Origin: CBDANO01 sp965197665
GTDB taxonomy: Bacteria > Chloroflexota > Dehalococcoidia > Lucifugimonadales > UBA3495
Assembly: GCA_965197665.1 (NCBI GenBank)
Contig: CBDANO010000005.1
Location: forward strand, 248,001 to 312,000
Length of the DNA stretch: 64,000 nt
Direction: 5' to 3'
The position numbers were made by a program, and so were the translations under genes. Below the pieces are notes generated by a model. It did no database searches, was not told the origin of the DNA, and saw only the letters and a list, made by a program, of their open reading frames with translations. This document shows, piece by piece, positions 51,862 to 61,667 of the stretch; the first letter of the stretch is position 1; each line of letters starts with the position of its first letter.

Positions 51862-52998
51862 ATGGTTTCAACCAGTAAAGACCCAGTCCTGGCAGTGCTG
51901 TCCCTGTCGGGCGGTAACGACGGTCTCAATACGGTAATTCCTCGCACCAGTGGCCTGTACCGGGATTACCGGCCTACCTTGGCGATTTCGGATGACCAAG
52001 TCATACCCATCAACGACGAGTTGGGCTTTCATCCGACGATGGCCCCTTTGAAGAAGTACTGGGACGAGGGGAAGTTGGCCGTATTTCTTGGGATCGGCTA
52101 CCCCAACTCCAGCTACTCCCATTTCCGCTCCATGGACATCTGGCACACCTGCGAGCCGGACACCCAGGGGACCGAGGGATGGCTGGGACGCGCCATCAAG
52201 GACTTGGACCCCAACTCCGAGAACGTGCTAACCGGTGTCAACTTTGGCCGCGGCCTGCCCCGGGCCTTGGTCAAGGATGGCGTGCCGGTGGCGTCGGTGG
52301 GAGACCTGGAAACCTACGGCCTGCTGACCAAAATCGAAGGGGAAGACCAGCGAAACGAAGCCTTGGACGTGTTCGGGCGGATGTACTCCCCGGCCATCGG
52401 CAGGGGAGCGGTCATGGACTACATTCGCAACACCGGCACCGACGCCTTGAAGGGCGCCGAGATCCTGTCCACCGCACCGGACAAGTACAGTTCGAACGTC
52501 GAGTACTCCAGCAGCGTCGTGGGCCAGTACATGAAGAACATCGCTCAGACCCACCTGGCCGAATTCGGCAGCCGGGTCCTCTACACGACTTCACCGTACA
52601 ACGGGTTCGACACCCACGCTAACCAGGCCCTTCTGCACGCCGGCTTGTGGAAAGACGTATCTAACACCGTCGACACCTTCATCACCGACCTGCGGGACCA
52701 TCAAGCCAGCGATAACGTGACCTTGTTCTTCTTCACCGAGTTCGGCCGCCGGATTAGCGACAACGGCTCCGGCACCGACCACGGCGCCGCCGGGGTGGCC
52801 TTCGCGGTGGGCGAACACGTGAAGGGCGGCGTCTACGGCGAATACCCCTCCTTGGAGTTGGACAAGCAAGAGGAAGGCGGGAACCTGCGGTTCAACCTGG
52901 ACTTCAGGTCCGTCTACACCAGCATACTGGAAGATTGGCTGGGATTGGACCCCGAGCCGATCATCGGCGGCAGCTTCGAAAAAACCAAATTTCTCTAG
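51862..52998 (+). CDS. DUF1501 family protein (sulfatase/phosphatase-like fold)
   Basis: 378 aa. LAVLSLSGGNDGLNTVIP at the start, FLGIGYPNSSYSHFRSMDIW, GFDTHANQ and the metal-binding-like FFTEFGRRISDNGSGTDHG are hallmarks. The fold is related to alkaline-phosphatase/sulfatase enzymes, but the reaction is unknown. It lacks the usual N-terminal twin-arginine signal. It lies 22 nt after DUF1800 with AGCGGAGGGG as ribosome-binding site. The pair is likely to form a complex or act in sequence. Confidence 0.93.
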   Translation: MVSTSKDPVLAVLSLSGGNDGLNTVIPRTSGLYRDYRPTLAISDDQVIPINDELGFHPTMAPLKKYWDEGKLAVFLGIGYPNSSYSHFRSMDIWHTCEPDTQGTEGWLGRAIKDLDPNSENVLTGVNFGRGLPRALVKDGVPVASVGDLETYGLLTKIEGEDQRNEALDVFGRMYSPAIGRGAVMDYIRNTGTDALKGAEILSTAPDKYSSNVEYSSSVVGQYMKNIAQTHLAEFGSRVLYTTSPYNGFDTHANQALLHAGLWKDVSNTVDTFITDLRDHQASDNVTLFFFTEFGRRISDNGSGTDHGAAGVAFAVGEHVKGGVYGEYPSLELDKQEEGGNLRFNLDFRSVYTSILEDWLGLDPEPIIGGSFEKTKFL

Positions 52999-53162
52999 GC
53001 GGTACCGATTGGCGCGAATATCGCCCGCCGCCGCGCACCGAGTAACGGCAAGGGGTGTGAACCGCGCCATCGCCTCAGAAGAGAGGTCGGGGCAGATTGA
53101 ACGGCGCGTAAACTACGGGAACGTCCCTTGACAATCGATAGAAAGCTGACGAGGTAAAGACC

Positions 53163-54167
53163 ATGAGCACCCACTTTTTCGGGCTTACGGACCGGACCTT
53201 CACTTATAGCCACTCCCTGGGTCGGAACGAGTTCGCCGGCACCGGGTTCCGGAACCCGGTGGATATGGCGGTCAGCAATGACGACGTCGTATACACCGTG
53301 AACCGGTCTTATGAAAACCGGCCCGATGGCATTCGAGTCTGCGTGGTAACCCTGGACGAAGAGTACATCACCGAGTTCGCGTCCTTCGGGGAAGGGGACG
53401 GCCAACTGGTCTGGCCTACCTCCATCGCTCTGGACGCTGACAGCAACGTTTACGTAGCCGACGAGTGGCTGAACCGGATTTCAGTGTTTAGCAAGGACGG
53501 CGAGTTCTTGCGCAAGTGGGGCAAAGCCGGCGCCGGCGCCGGGGAACTGGACCGCCCGGCGGGAATAGCCATTGGCGGCGACGGCACAGTGTTCCTGACG
53601 GACAGCCGCAATAATCGAGCGCAAAAGTTTACCCTGGACGGAGAGTACTTGGGCAAATTCGGCAGCGCGGGCAGCGGGCCCGGCCAGTTTGATTTGCCTT
53701 GGGGAATCGCCCTGGGGCCTGATGGTTCGGTGTTCGTGGCCGATTGGCGAAACGACAGAGTCCAACACTTTTCCTCCGACGGGGAGTGGCAAGCCGCTTT
53801 TGGACACTCCGGCAGCGCCGTCGGCCAGTTCAACCGCCCCAATAGCGTGTGCGTCGACGGGGACGGGGACATATATGTCGCGGACTGGTTGAACAACCGG
53901 GTCCAAGTGCTGAGTTCGGAGGGACGGTTCATCACGGAATGGCGCGGCGACCACGCCCTATCCAAATGGGGCAGGGAAAAGCTCATGTCCAACCCGGACA
54001 TGATTCGCCAGAGGGCCCTGGCATTTGCCAACAACCCCGGCTTCGAACAACACTTCTCCCATCCTTGCGCCGTGAAGCTAGACCGCCAAGGGCGGATTTG
54101 CGTGCTGGACCACATCCGAGGGCGGATCCAGGTATACGTCAAGAGCAAGGAACCGGTCTTGGTCTAA
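53163..54167 (+). CDS. NHL-repeat beta-propeller protein
   Basis: 334 aa with five or six NHL blades. Repeats recur every 45-50 residues: WPTSIALDADSNVYVADEWLNRI, RPAGIAIGGDGTVFLTDSRNN, LPWGIALGPDGSVFVADWRND, RPNSVCVDGDGDIYVADWLNN and HPCAVKLDRQGRICVLDHIRG. The G-S-G-x-G-Q-F blade turns (GSGPGQFDLPWG, SAVGQFNRPN) are clear. No signal peptide, so probably cytoplasmic; NHL propellers usually bind proteins or ligands, sometimes enzymatic. It follows the DUF1501 gene by 164 nt on the same strand and may share its transcript. Confidence 0.88.
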   Translation: MSTHFFGLTDRTFTYSHSLGRNEFAGTGFRNPVDMAVSNDDVVYTVNRSYENRPDGIRVCVVTLDEEYITEFASFGEGDGQLVWPTSIALDADSNVYVADEWLNRISVFSKDGEFLRKWGKAGAGAGELDRPAGIAIGGDGTVFLTDSRNNRAQKFTLDGEYLGKFGSAGSGPGQFDLPWGIALGPDGSVFVADWRNDRVQHFSSDGEWQAAFGHSGSAVGQFNRPNSVCVDGDGDIYVADWLNNRVQVLSSEGRFITEWRGDHALSKWGREKLMSNPDMIRQRALAFANNPGFEQHFSHPCAVKLDRQGRICVLDHIRGRIQVYVKSKEPVLV

Positions 54168-54215
54168 CCTTCTTCAACCGCAGCGGCGAACCGCTGGAAC
54201 CCTCAGGACCAATAG

Positions 54216-54256
54216 TCCGCCGGAGCTAGCCCGATTTGTGGGCAAGCTCCGGCGGA
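54216..54256 (+). terminator. Strong hairpin after the NHL gene
   Basis: TCCGCCGGAGCT (54216-54227) pairs with AGCTCCGGCGGA (54245-54256), with an inner GCCC/GGGC. There is no U-run after it, so it may protect the 3' end of the mRNA or be a Rho-dependent end. A smaller CAGCGG-CGAA-CCGCTG stem precedes it at 54181-54196. Confidence 0.55.
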
Positions 54257-54407
54257 TGCGTTTAACGTGGATGTTGCAGTCTCACGGCTAATGGGCCTTA
54301 CGCCCTTAAGACGCCTTATATCTGAAGAAGCGGATTGAGGCTGGACCGCCCCGCCCGCTGACAGGCACCTGGGAGTCCGGCCGCTCCGCTTATGCTAAAC
54401 TTGCTCC

Positions 54408-57400
54408 ATGCCCCTATCCCAGTTCCATCCAATAATTCAGGAGTGGTTCCGCGGTAGGTTTGAAGGGCCGACCGAGGCGCAAGCCGCCGGATGGCCCGCC
54501 ATCGCTCGCGGCCGGCATACCCTTATCGCGGCGCCCACCGGTTCCGGAAAGACACTGGCCGCCTTCTTGACCTGCATCGACGGCTTGGTTCGCGCCGGAA
54601 TGCAGGAAGGTTTGCCCGACGTTACCCAGGTGGTATACGTTTCTCCGCTAAAGGCCCTCTCCAACGACATCCAGAAGAACCTGGCGTCACCATTGGAGGA
54701 AATCGCGGCGCTGGCCGAGGCGGCGGGTACACCCTTTCCCGAAATCCGGGCCGCCGTGCGCACCGGAGACACCAAGCCGTCGGAACGCCAACGGTTGGCC
54801 AAGAAGCCTCCTCACGTATTGATAACCACTCCTGAGTCGCTGTACATCCTGCTCACCTCCCGCAGCGGCAGGGCCGGCCTCCGCGGCGTCCACACCGTGA
54901 TCCTCGACGAAATTCACGCCGTGGCCGGCGGCAAACGAGGCGCCCACTTAACCCTATCCATCGAAAGACTGTGCGCCCTAGCCGACCGTCCGGTAACCCG
55001 CATCGGGTTGTCGGCCACGCAAAGACCCATCGAGGAGACCGCCCGGTTCTTGGTGGGAACGGACAACATCTCTCCCGGCGGTGCGCCGGACTGCGTGGTA
55101 GTCGACTCAGGCCACGCCCGGTCCTTGGACCTCAATATTCACATGCCTGGAACCGAGTTGGGTCCCGTGGCTACCCACGAGTTGTGGGCCGAGACGTTGG
55201 ACACCATCGCCAGTCTGGCCGCCGAGCACGAGACGACCTTGGTCTTCGTTAACACCAGAAGGCTCGTGGAACGGGTCGCTCATCAGATGTCGGAGCGGCT
55301 GGGAGAGGAGGCGGTTGCGGCCCACCACGGCAGCTTGTCCCGGGCCACCCGGTTGGAGGCGGAGCAGAAGCTGAAAAATGCTCAAGTCAAAGTTTGCGTG
55401 GCCACGGCTTCGCTGGAACTGGGGATAGATATTGGAGTGGTGGAACTGGTATGCCAGATAGGGTCACCCCGCTCCATAGGACTGCTGCTGCAGCGGGTGG
55501 GCCGGTCGGGGCACACCGTGGGCGGGACTCCCAAGGGCCGTCTCTTTCCACTGACCCGGGACGAGTTGGTGGAGTGTTCGGCGCTGATGATGGCGGTACG
55601 CCGCGGCAAGCTGGACACCCTCAGCGTACCCCCTTGGCCGCTGGATGTCCTGGCCCAGCAAATAGTGGCAGCTAGCGTCTCCGAGGACTGGAGCGAGGAC
55701 TCGTTGTTCGAGTTGTGCCGCCGGGCCTACCCCTACCGGGACCTGCCTCGGGCCAAGTTCGACCAAGTAATCGAGGCTCTATCCGCCGGCTATGCGCCGC
55801 GCTTGGGCGGCCGGGGGGCCTTCCTACACCGGGACGGCATTAACCACCGCGTAAAGGCCCGCCGGGGCGCCGGGATAGCCGCAATGACCAGCGGGGGAGC
55901 TATACCGGACAACGCCGACTACGACGTGATTGCCGAACCCGATGAAACATTCGTCGGCACCGTGAACGAGGACTTCGCCATCGAAAGCATGGCAGGGGAC
56001 GTCTTCCTCTTGGGCAACACTCCCTGGAAGATACGCAGGGTCGAAAGCGGCCGGGTACGAGTCGAAGACGCCCAGGGCTTGGCCCCGACCGTTCCCTTCT
56101 GGCTTGGCGAGGCGCCGGGGAGGACTTGGGAGTTATCCCAAGAGATTACCGAGGTCCGTCAGGGCGTAGACAGCCGGCTCAATGAAACCCGTCTAGCAGA
56201 GGAGTGGCTCAGCGCCGAGGCAGGACTTGAAGCCGAGGTAGGCCGCCAACTGGTGGCCTACCTGGAAGAGGGGAAACGAGTCTTGGGGGTCGTGCCGACG
56301 GGCCGGCGGGTGGTGGCGGAACGCTTCTTCGACGACAGCGGGGGAATGCAGCTAGTGATCCATGCCCCTTTCGGGGCCCGAATAAACCGGGCTTGGGGCA
56401 TGGCTTTACGCAAGCAGATTTGCCGTACCTTCGACTTCGAGTTGCAAGCCGCGGCCACGGACGACGGCCTGAACTTCTCCCTCGGGCCGAACCTTTCATT
56501 TCCCATCGGCGATGTGTTCACCTATCTATCGTCCCGGACCGTGGAGCCGGCGCTGCGCCAAGCGGTCCTCCAAGCGCCCGTCTTCAGTACCCGCTGGCGG
56601 TGGAACGCGACCCGCGCCCTCGCCGTGCTGCGGCATACCGGCGGGCGGAAAGTTCCGGCGCCATTGCAACGGATGCGTTCCGACGACCTCTTGGCCGCGG
56701 TCTTCCCCGCCCAAGCCGAATGCCAGGACAACGCTTTCCAAGGCGACGTGGAACTCCCGGACCACCCGTTGACCTTCGAGACGATGCGGGACTGCCTTAC
56801 CGAAGCGGCGGACCTGGAGGGACTCCGCAGCGTGTTGGCGTCGATCGAAGCGGGGGAGATCGAGGTATACGCCAGGGACACGGTCCAGCCGTCGGTGTTT
56901 TCTCATCAGATACTCAACGCCATGCCTTACGCCTTCTTGGACGACGCGCCTCTGGAAGAGCGCCGGGCGAGGGCGGTATCCTTGCGGCGGGCCCTGCCGG
57001 ACGACACCCGGGACCTTGGTTCTCTGGACCTGGCTGCCATAGAGGAGGAGAGCCGGAACGCGTGGCCCCAAGTCCGGGATCGGGACGAGTTGCACGACGC
57101 CCTGTTGGTGTTGGGCGTTTTGCCGGTCCAAGAAGCGTTAGGCGGGGACCGTAACCCGCCAACCGACGCTATGGAAAGTTGGTTCGGCGAGTTGGTGGAA
57201 GCAGGCCGGGCCTACCTGATTGACGTAAGCGGCGAGAGCCAGGCCTGGGTTGCGGCGGAAAAGCTGAAAGCGGCCATGGCCGCTTTCCCTCACTACGGCG
57301 TGGAACCGCCGCTGCCGGAAGGCTGGGCCAGCAACGCCCCAATACCGCGTGAGGACGCCGTTCTGTCAATAGTGCGCGGCTGGGCGGAATGCTCGGGCCC

Positions 57401-58748
57401 GTTCACTAGCTTCCGGCTGGCTCGAACCCTGGGCCTTCTCAACGCCGGCGTCGACTATGCCTTGGCCCAGCTTGAGAACGAGGGCCTTGTCCTTAGAGGC
57501 CGGTACACTCCGGGAGCGGCGGAGGAGGAATACTGCGACCGGCGCATTCTAGCCCGGATTCACCGGGCCACCATCGGCCGCTTGCGCCGGGAGGTGGAGC
57601 CGGTTTCCTCTGCTGTCTTCCTGCGGTTCCTGTTCCGGTGGCAGCATGTGGAACCCGGGGCCAAGCTTCAGGGTGAGGGGGGTGTCCTGGATGTCATCGA
57701 ATTGCTGCAAGGGTTCGAGGCCGCGGCGGGGGCCATAGAAGCGGAGTTGCTGCCGGCCCGGGTCTCCGACTACAAGCCGCTGCTGCTCGACAGATTGAGT
57801 CTGGGGGGCGAGGTGGTCTGGGGCCGGTTTTCCCATCGCGGCGACAACGGCCATATCCCTCAGGGGCGGGGAACGTTCACCCGGGCTACCCCCGTATCCT
57901 TAGCCCTCCGAGAATCGCTGGAATGGTTGCTGGACCGACAACCTGACAACGATTTAGAACTATCCGGGGCACCGGGAGAGATAGCAAACGTCCTAGCCCA
58001 ACGGGGGGCTTCCTTCCTGTCCGAGCTAACGGCCTCCACGCGCCGGTTGTCTTCCGACGTGGAGGAGGCCTTGTGGCAGCTGGCGCTTTCAGGCCGCGTA
58101 ACAACCGACAGCGTGGAACCACTACGAGCGCGAATCAGCGGCAAGCCCGACCGAGGCCGGAGGGCGGCCAAGTTGAGGCGCACAGGACGCCGGAGGCGCA
58201 TCGGCAGCTTCAGCCGGTGGTCCCTGTTGCAAGCGGATTCTTCCCCGTCGCATACCGTGGAAGCCCGAGCGTGGCAACTGCTCCGCCGATACGGGGTCCT
58301 CTTCCCGGAGCTTCTAGTCAGGGAGGCCATGGCACCTAGGTGGCGGGAGTTGGTGCAGGTACTCAGGCGAATGGAGGCTCGTGGAGAAGTTCGCGGGGGC
58401 CGTTTCGTAAGCGGGTTCGTGGGAGAGCAGTTTGCTATGCCGGAGGCCGTCGAGGCCATGCGAAGCATCAGAAATCAAGGGCCGGCCAACCAGCTAATCG
58501 CGGTGTCCGCTTGCGACCCCCTGAACTTGGCCGGCATCCTTACTCCCGGTGAGCGGGTGGCCGCTCTCTTAGGGAACAAGGTCGTGTTCAACGACGGTGT
58601 TCCCGTGTGTTCGTTGGAAAGCGGCAGCCTGGTGGACCGGGGCGGGGGAGATGAATCTTTGCTGGCCGCGGCTAGGTCGTTACTGCACATGCCGTCGGTC
58701 AATGGCGTGATGAGCCGTGAGGCGGCGAATCTCCCCGTAGCTAATTGA
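54408..58748 (+). CDS. lhr: Lhr-type superfamily 2 helicase, full length
   Basis: 1446 aa. The core has PTEAQAAGWPAIARG, Walker A IAAPTGSGKTLAAFL, VVYVSPLKALSNDI, motif II TVILDEIHAVAGGKRGAH, ATQRPIEE and the C-terminal helicase motifs LVFVNTRRL and ELGIDIGVVELVCQIGSP, ending RVGRSGHTVGG. The winged-helix and Lhr-specific domain follow (YDVIAEPDETFVGTVNEDF), and then a long C-terminal domain typical of bacterial Lhr. Lhr unwinds RNA:DNA hybrids and is linked to DNA repair. It is a single, complete gene. Confidence 0.95.
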   Translation: MPLSQFHPIIQEWFRGRFEGPTEAQAAGWPAIARGRHTLIAAPTGSGKTLAAFLTCIDGLVRAGMQEGLPDVTQVVYVSPLKALSNDIQKNLASPLEEIAALAEAAGTPFPEIRAAVRTGDTKPSERQRLAKKPPHVLITTPESLYILLTSRSGRAGLRGVHTVILDEIHAVAGGKRGAHLTLSIERLCALADRPVTRIGLSATQRPIEETARFLVGTDNISPGGAPDCVVVDSGHARSLDLNIHMPGTELGPVATHELWAETLDTIASLAAEHETTLVFVNTRRLVERVAHQMSERLGEEAVAAHHGSLSRATRLEAEQKLKNAQVKVCVATASLELGIDIGVVELVCQIGSPRSIGLLLQRVGRSGHTVGGTPKGRLFPLTRDELVECSALMMAVRRGKLDTLSVPPWPLDVLAQQIVAASVSEDWSEDSLFELCRRAYPYRDLPRAKFDQVIEALSAGYAPRLGGRGAFLHRDGINHRVKARRGAGIAAMTSGGAIPDNADYDVIAEPDETFVGTVNEDFAIESMAGDVFLLGNTPWKIRRVESGRVRVEDAQGLAPTVPFWLGEAPGRTWELSQEITEVRQGVDSRLNETRLAEEWLSAEAGLEAEVGRQLVAYLEEGKRVLGVVPTGRRVVAERFFDDSGGMQLVIHAPFGARINRAWGMALRKQICRTFDFELQAAATDDGLNFSLGPNLSFPIGDVFTYLSSRTVEPALRQAVLQAPVFSTRWRWNATRALAVLRHTGGRKVPAPLQRMRSDDLLAAVFPAQAECQDNAFQGDVELPDHPLTFETMRDCLTEAADLEGLRSVLASIEAGEIEVYARDTVQPSVFSHQILNAMPYAFLDDAPLEERRARAVSLRRALPDDTRDLGSLDLAAIEEESRNAWPQVRDRDELHDALLVLGVLPVQEALGGDRNPPTDAMESWFGELVEAGRAYLIDVSGESQAWVAAEKLKAAMAAFPHYGVEPPLPEGWASNAPIPREDAVLSIVRGWAECSGPFTSFRLARTLGLLNAGVDYALAQLENEGLVLRGRYTPGAAEEEYCDRRILARIHRATIGRLRREVEPVSSAVFLRFLFRWQHVEPGAKLQGEGGVLDVIELLQGFEAAAGAIEAELLPARVSDYKPLLLDRLSLGGEVVWGRFSHRGDNGHIPQGRGTFTRATPVSLALRESLEWLLDRQPDNDLELSGAPGEIANVLAQRGASFLSELTASTRRLSSDVEEALWQLALSGRVTTDSVEPLRARISGKPDRGRRAAKLRRTGRRRRIGSFSRWSLLQADSSPSHTVEARAWQLLRRYGVLFPELLVREAMAPRWRELVQVLRRMEARGEVRGGRFVSGFVGEQFAMPEAVEAMRSIRNQGPANQLIAVSACDPLNLAGILTPGERVAALLGNKVVFNDGVPVCSLESGSLVDRGGGDESLLAAARSLLHMPSVNGVMSREAANLPVAN

Positions 58749-58982
58749 TCCAATTTTACCGGGTTATTGCCGCCCGGCCCCGCCGTTCCGCCGAAATCCA
58801 GAGCGCGCCGGTAGGGGCGGCCCTATTGCCGAAGCCTCGATTCTCACAAAGACCGCATTGAAAAACCGAAGGCGCTGTGCTAACTTTAGCCCTCAGACCA
58901 CCGTACCCGCCGTCTCGAGGCGAAGGCCATCATGAGCTGGCCTGCATCTAGTCTCCGATTGTAGGGCCGCTAGCGTCGGCGC

Positions 58983-60797
58983 TTGTTCTTGGAGCACGCT
59001 GGATTCTTAGTGCGCGAGTTTAGATTCTCTCCCAATCCTAACCAAGCCCATCTCATTGACTGGCAGCCTTGGGGCGAGGCCGCCCTGGCCAAAGCCCAAG
59101 AGCAGGATAAGCCGGTGCTTATGGCTATTTCCGCAGTGTGGTGCTACTGGTGCCACGTGATGGACGAGACCACCTACTCAGACCCCGACGTGTCCCGCTT
59201 CATAAACCAGCATTACGTAGCGGTTCGCGTCGATAGCGACCAACGTCCCGACATCAACGCTCGATACAACGTCGGAGGATGGCCCACCACCGCATTCTTG
59301 ACCGGACACGGCGGGTTCATTGCCGGCGCCACTTACCTGCCCGCGGACCAGTTCCTCGCTATGCTGGGTGAAGTCCGGCAGGCATACCAGGAAGACAAGC
59401 CGGGACTCTACGACCAAGCAAGGGAGCTGTCAAGGCGCCGGAAAGAACACGTGAGCCGGGTGAGGACGGGGCCGGAAATTTCCGAGTCGCTGGTGGACCG
59501 GGCGGCCAGAAGCATGGCCGGCGCCTACGACCCGGTCAACGGCGGGTTCGGCGAAGCGCCCAAGTTCCCCAACGCCCCGGTGCTGGCCTTCTTGCTCCAC
59601 ATGGCCCGCACCACCGGTGAGGACTTCTACCGCGCCATGTTGCGAAAAACCTTGGACCGCATGGCGGGGTCCGGCATATGGGATAGGGAAGAGGGCGGGT
59701 TCTTCCGCCACTGCGTCAAGTCCGACTGGTCGGAAGCCCAATGGGAAAAGCTGCTGGAGGACAACCTTAGCCTGACCCAGGTATATGCCGGGGCGGGGCT
59801 GCTATTAGGGGAGGCCGAATACCTGAGGGTGGCCGGCCGCACCGTGGACTACCTTCTGGAGAACCTTTTCGACAAGGGGGCGTCGGCCTTCCGGGGCAGC
59901 CAGGGGGCCCACTCGGAGTACTTTGGCCTGCCCCTAGCTTCCCGGCGGCGCGGCGCCCGCCCGCCGGTAGACTCTTGCTCCTACGCCGACGCCAACGCCC
60001 GGGCGGTGCCGCTGCTCTTGGATGCGTCCTGGCAGCTGGAACGCCCCGACCTGAGGGACATTGCCGTCAGCGTTCTTTTCCGATTGGACGCGGCAGCCCA
60101 AGAGGGACAGCTTAGCCACGTCTATAGCGAGTCCGGGCCGGTTGGAGGCCCCGCCTTTCTGGGAGATTGGTCTCAGCTACTAAAAGCCCTGCTGGCCGCC
60201 CACTTTCACACCGGAGATCCCAAGTACCTGGACCGGGGGGTCTCGGCGGCCCGTTACTTGGTGGACCGGTTCTTCGACGAAGAACACGGCGGGTTCTTCG
60301 ATACTGAAGCGGATAGCCGGGCCTTGGGGTACTTGCAAATTCGTGAAAAGCCGCTGGCGGAGAACCTAGCGGCCGCGCTGGGCCTGCTGGCCCTGCGCCA
60401 CGCGACCGGCAACGGAGACTACGGGCAACTGGTGGAAGCTACTATCAGCGCATTCGTGGAAACCTACCGTGAACATGGGGAGTTCGCCGCCAGCTTCGGT
60501 CTGGCGGTCCAACTATGGGCGAACTCTCCGGTGGAAGTCACGGTGGAAGGCCCTGCCGGACACCCAACCACTCAAACTATGTTGCGCGCCTCAGCCGGCC
60601 TGACCTACCCCCACGTACAAGTCAAGCCGGTACTCACGGAAAACCTCGAGCCGCCGGCGAGGGCCCACGTTTGCTTGGGCACCGTGTGTTTACCGCCGGT
60701 CACCGATCCCGACGTTCTCGAAGATACGCTGCATCGGATGATATCCAACCAGGCCGCGCCCTTTGAGAATATCTTCGATCGGTTCCCCGGTTTGTGA
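58983..60797 (+). CDS. DUF255 thioredoxin-domain protein (YyaL/SPATA20-like)
   Basis: 604 aa. The N-terminal thioredoxin-like domain has HLIDWQPWGEAALAKA and AVWCYWCHVMDETTYSD (CxxC), then RVDSDQRPDINARY and GGWPTTAFL. The rest is an (alpha/alpha)6 barrel like that of cellobiose epimerase/mannose-6-P isomerase relatives (GGFGEAPKFPNAPV, EGGFFRHCVKSDW, SYADANARAVPLLLDA). Shorter than many members, which often approach 680 aa. Start uncertain: the TTG at 58983 has no clear Shine-Dalgarno, and a GTG at 59010 is possible. The true role is unknown. Confidence 0.9.
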   Translation: MFLEHAGFLVREFRFSPNPNQAHLIDWQPWGEAALAKAQEQDKPVLMAISAVWCYWCHVMDETTYSDPDVSRFINQHYVAVRVDSDQRPDINARYNVGGWPTTAFLTGHGGFIAGATYLPADQFLAMLGEVRQAYQEDKPGLYDQARELSRRRKEHVSRVRTGPEISESLVDRAARSMAGAYDPVNGGFGEAPKFPNAPVLAFLLHMARTTGEDFYRAMLRKTLDRMAGSGIWDREEGGFFRHCVKSDWSEAQWEKLLEDNLSLTQVYAGAGLLLGEAEYLRVAGRTVDYLLENLFDKGASAFRGSQGAHSEYFGLPLASRRRGARPPVDSCSYADANARAVPLLLDASWQLERPDLRDIAVSVLFRLDAAAQEGQLSHVYSESGPVGGPAFLGDWSQLLKALLAAHFHTGDPKYLDRGVSAARYLVDRFFDEEHGGFFDTEADSRALGYLQIREKPLAENLAAALGLLALRHATGNGDYGQLVEATISAFVETYREHGEFAASFGLAVQLWANSPVEVTVEGPAGHPTTQTMLRASAGLTYPHVQVKPVLTENLEPPARAHVCLGTVCLPPVTDPDVLEDTLHRMISNQAAPFENIFDRFPGL

Positions 60798-61462
60798 GCC
60801 GCTTCAAGGGGCATTCCCGAGCAATTGTTCGTCCTTCAGGTGAACCGAGAGGGGACACACCAAAAATTAGCTCCTCGGAAAATACTGTATTCATCATGTA
60901 GGTCCCGGTTTGAAACCGGTCTATACGGTTTGGTGTCGTTCCACTGAGAAGTACCGATATCATTATTTAGCGGCTGCGTCTTGAAGCCTGAGCATACATT
61001 TATGCACTGAACATCGCTGCGCCGGTGTCAAATCGACATTACATTTTTGCACCTTTTCCGAGACGGCCTCAGCCGGCATGGAGGAGCGCCATGGGGATGG
61101 GTGATTTGCATCCCCGTGCGCGGCCCGCTGCGGAGAGGCGCAGCCTATTCCGATGCGAAGTGAGTGATCCAAGAGTGCCAGCGACACGGTGTCATCCCGG
61201 TGATGCCTGCTCTGTCAACATGGACGGTCCGTTTTTTACGGTTCGGTAAGTGCTCGCGAATTTTGGACTCTTCGCCGCTGCGCTCCTCGAAGTTACAAGT
61301 AGGGAGAAACCCTTGATGACAATGGGTGGCGACCCCGGCATTTCTCGGCGGGCCTGAACGGTCACCCTAGCTTTGTTCGAAATGGCGTCGTCCAGTATGA
61401 TTGATAGGCCCTGGGACTTCGGGAATGCCCGGGCCATTCGCCGGACAAGCGGCTGCTCGCCC
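60798..61462. other. Gene-free stretch between DUF255 and aspS
   Basis: Two - strand ORFs (60963-61187 and 61192-61437) have no ribosome-binding site or family pattern, so I see no gene. The stretch is less GC-rich than its neighbours. It contains the REP-like copy 3 and a 6-bp GGGGAT/ATCCCC hairpin near 61093-61115. Confidence 0.5.
60898..60926. repeat. REP-like palindrome, copy 3
   Basis: GTAGGTCCCGGTTT, one G, then AAACCGGTCTATAC; same core GGTTTGAAACC as the copies at 38794 and 42238, with diverged outer arms. Confidence 0.75.
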
Positions 61463-61625
61463 GATGGTATTCTGGAGTAAGATTGGTACTCGTTGGCGCT
61501 AGACGCTACCTGTATAACCCGACTGAGAGTGTTTTAGAGCAAGGTTGATGCTGGTTGGTGCCTTCCACGCCGCCTGCGCAATTCGATTGATGGCATTCTG
61601 GAGTAAGATTGGCGCCGACTTTGTA
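61463..61625 (+). repeat. Three ~63-bp tandem repeats upstream of aspS
   Basis: Units begin near 61463, 61526 and 61589. The first and third share the sequence GATGG-T/C-ATTCTGGAG then TAAGATTGG with one mismatch; the second is more diverged (TTTTAGAGCAAGGTTG). Units 1 and 2 also share GTTGG-C/T-GC and a trailing CGA-C/T-TGA. They end about 40 nt before the aspS start. Confidence 0.75.
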
Positions 61626-61667
61626 ACTCGCTTAGTTGGGTAGCTCGTGTAGAAGGAGATGGACCTG

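Noticed and set aside
60963..61437. Two small - strand ORFs (74 and 81 aa)
   Set aside because: No ribosome-binding sites or recognisable families; composition like non-coding DNA.
61463..61658. T-box riboswitch upstream of aspS
   Set aside because: No T-box antiterminator consensus or specifier stem could be found; the region is instead three tandem repeats.
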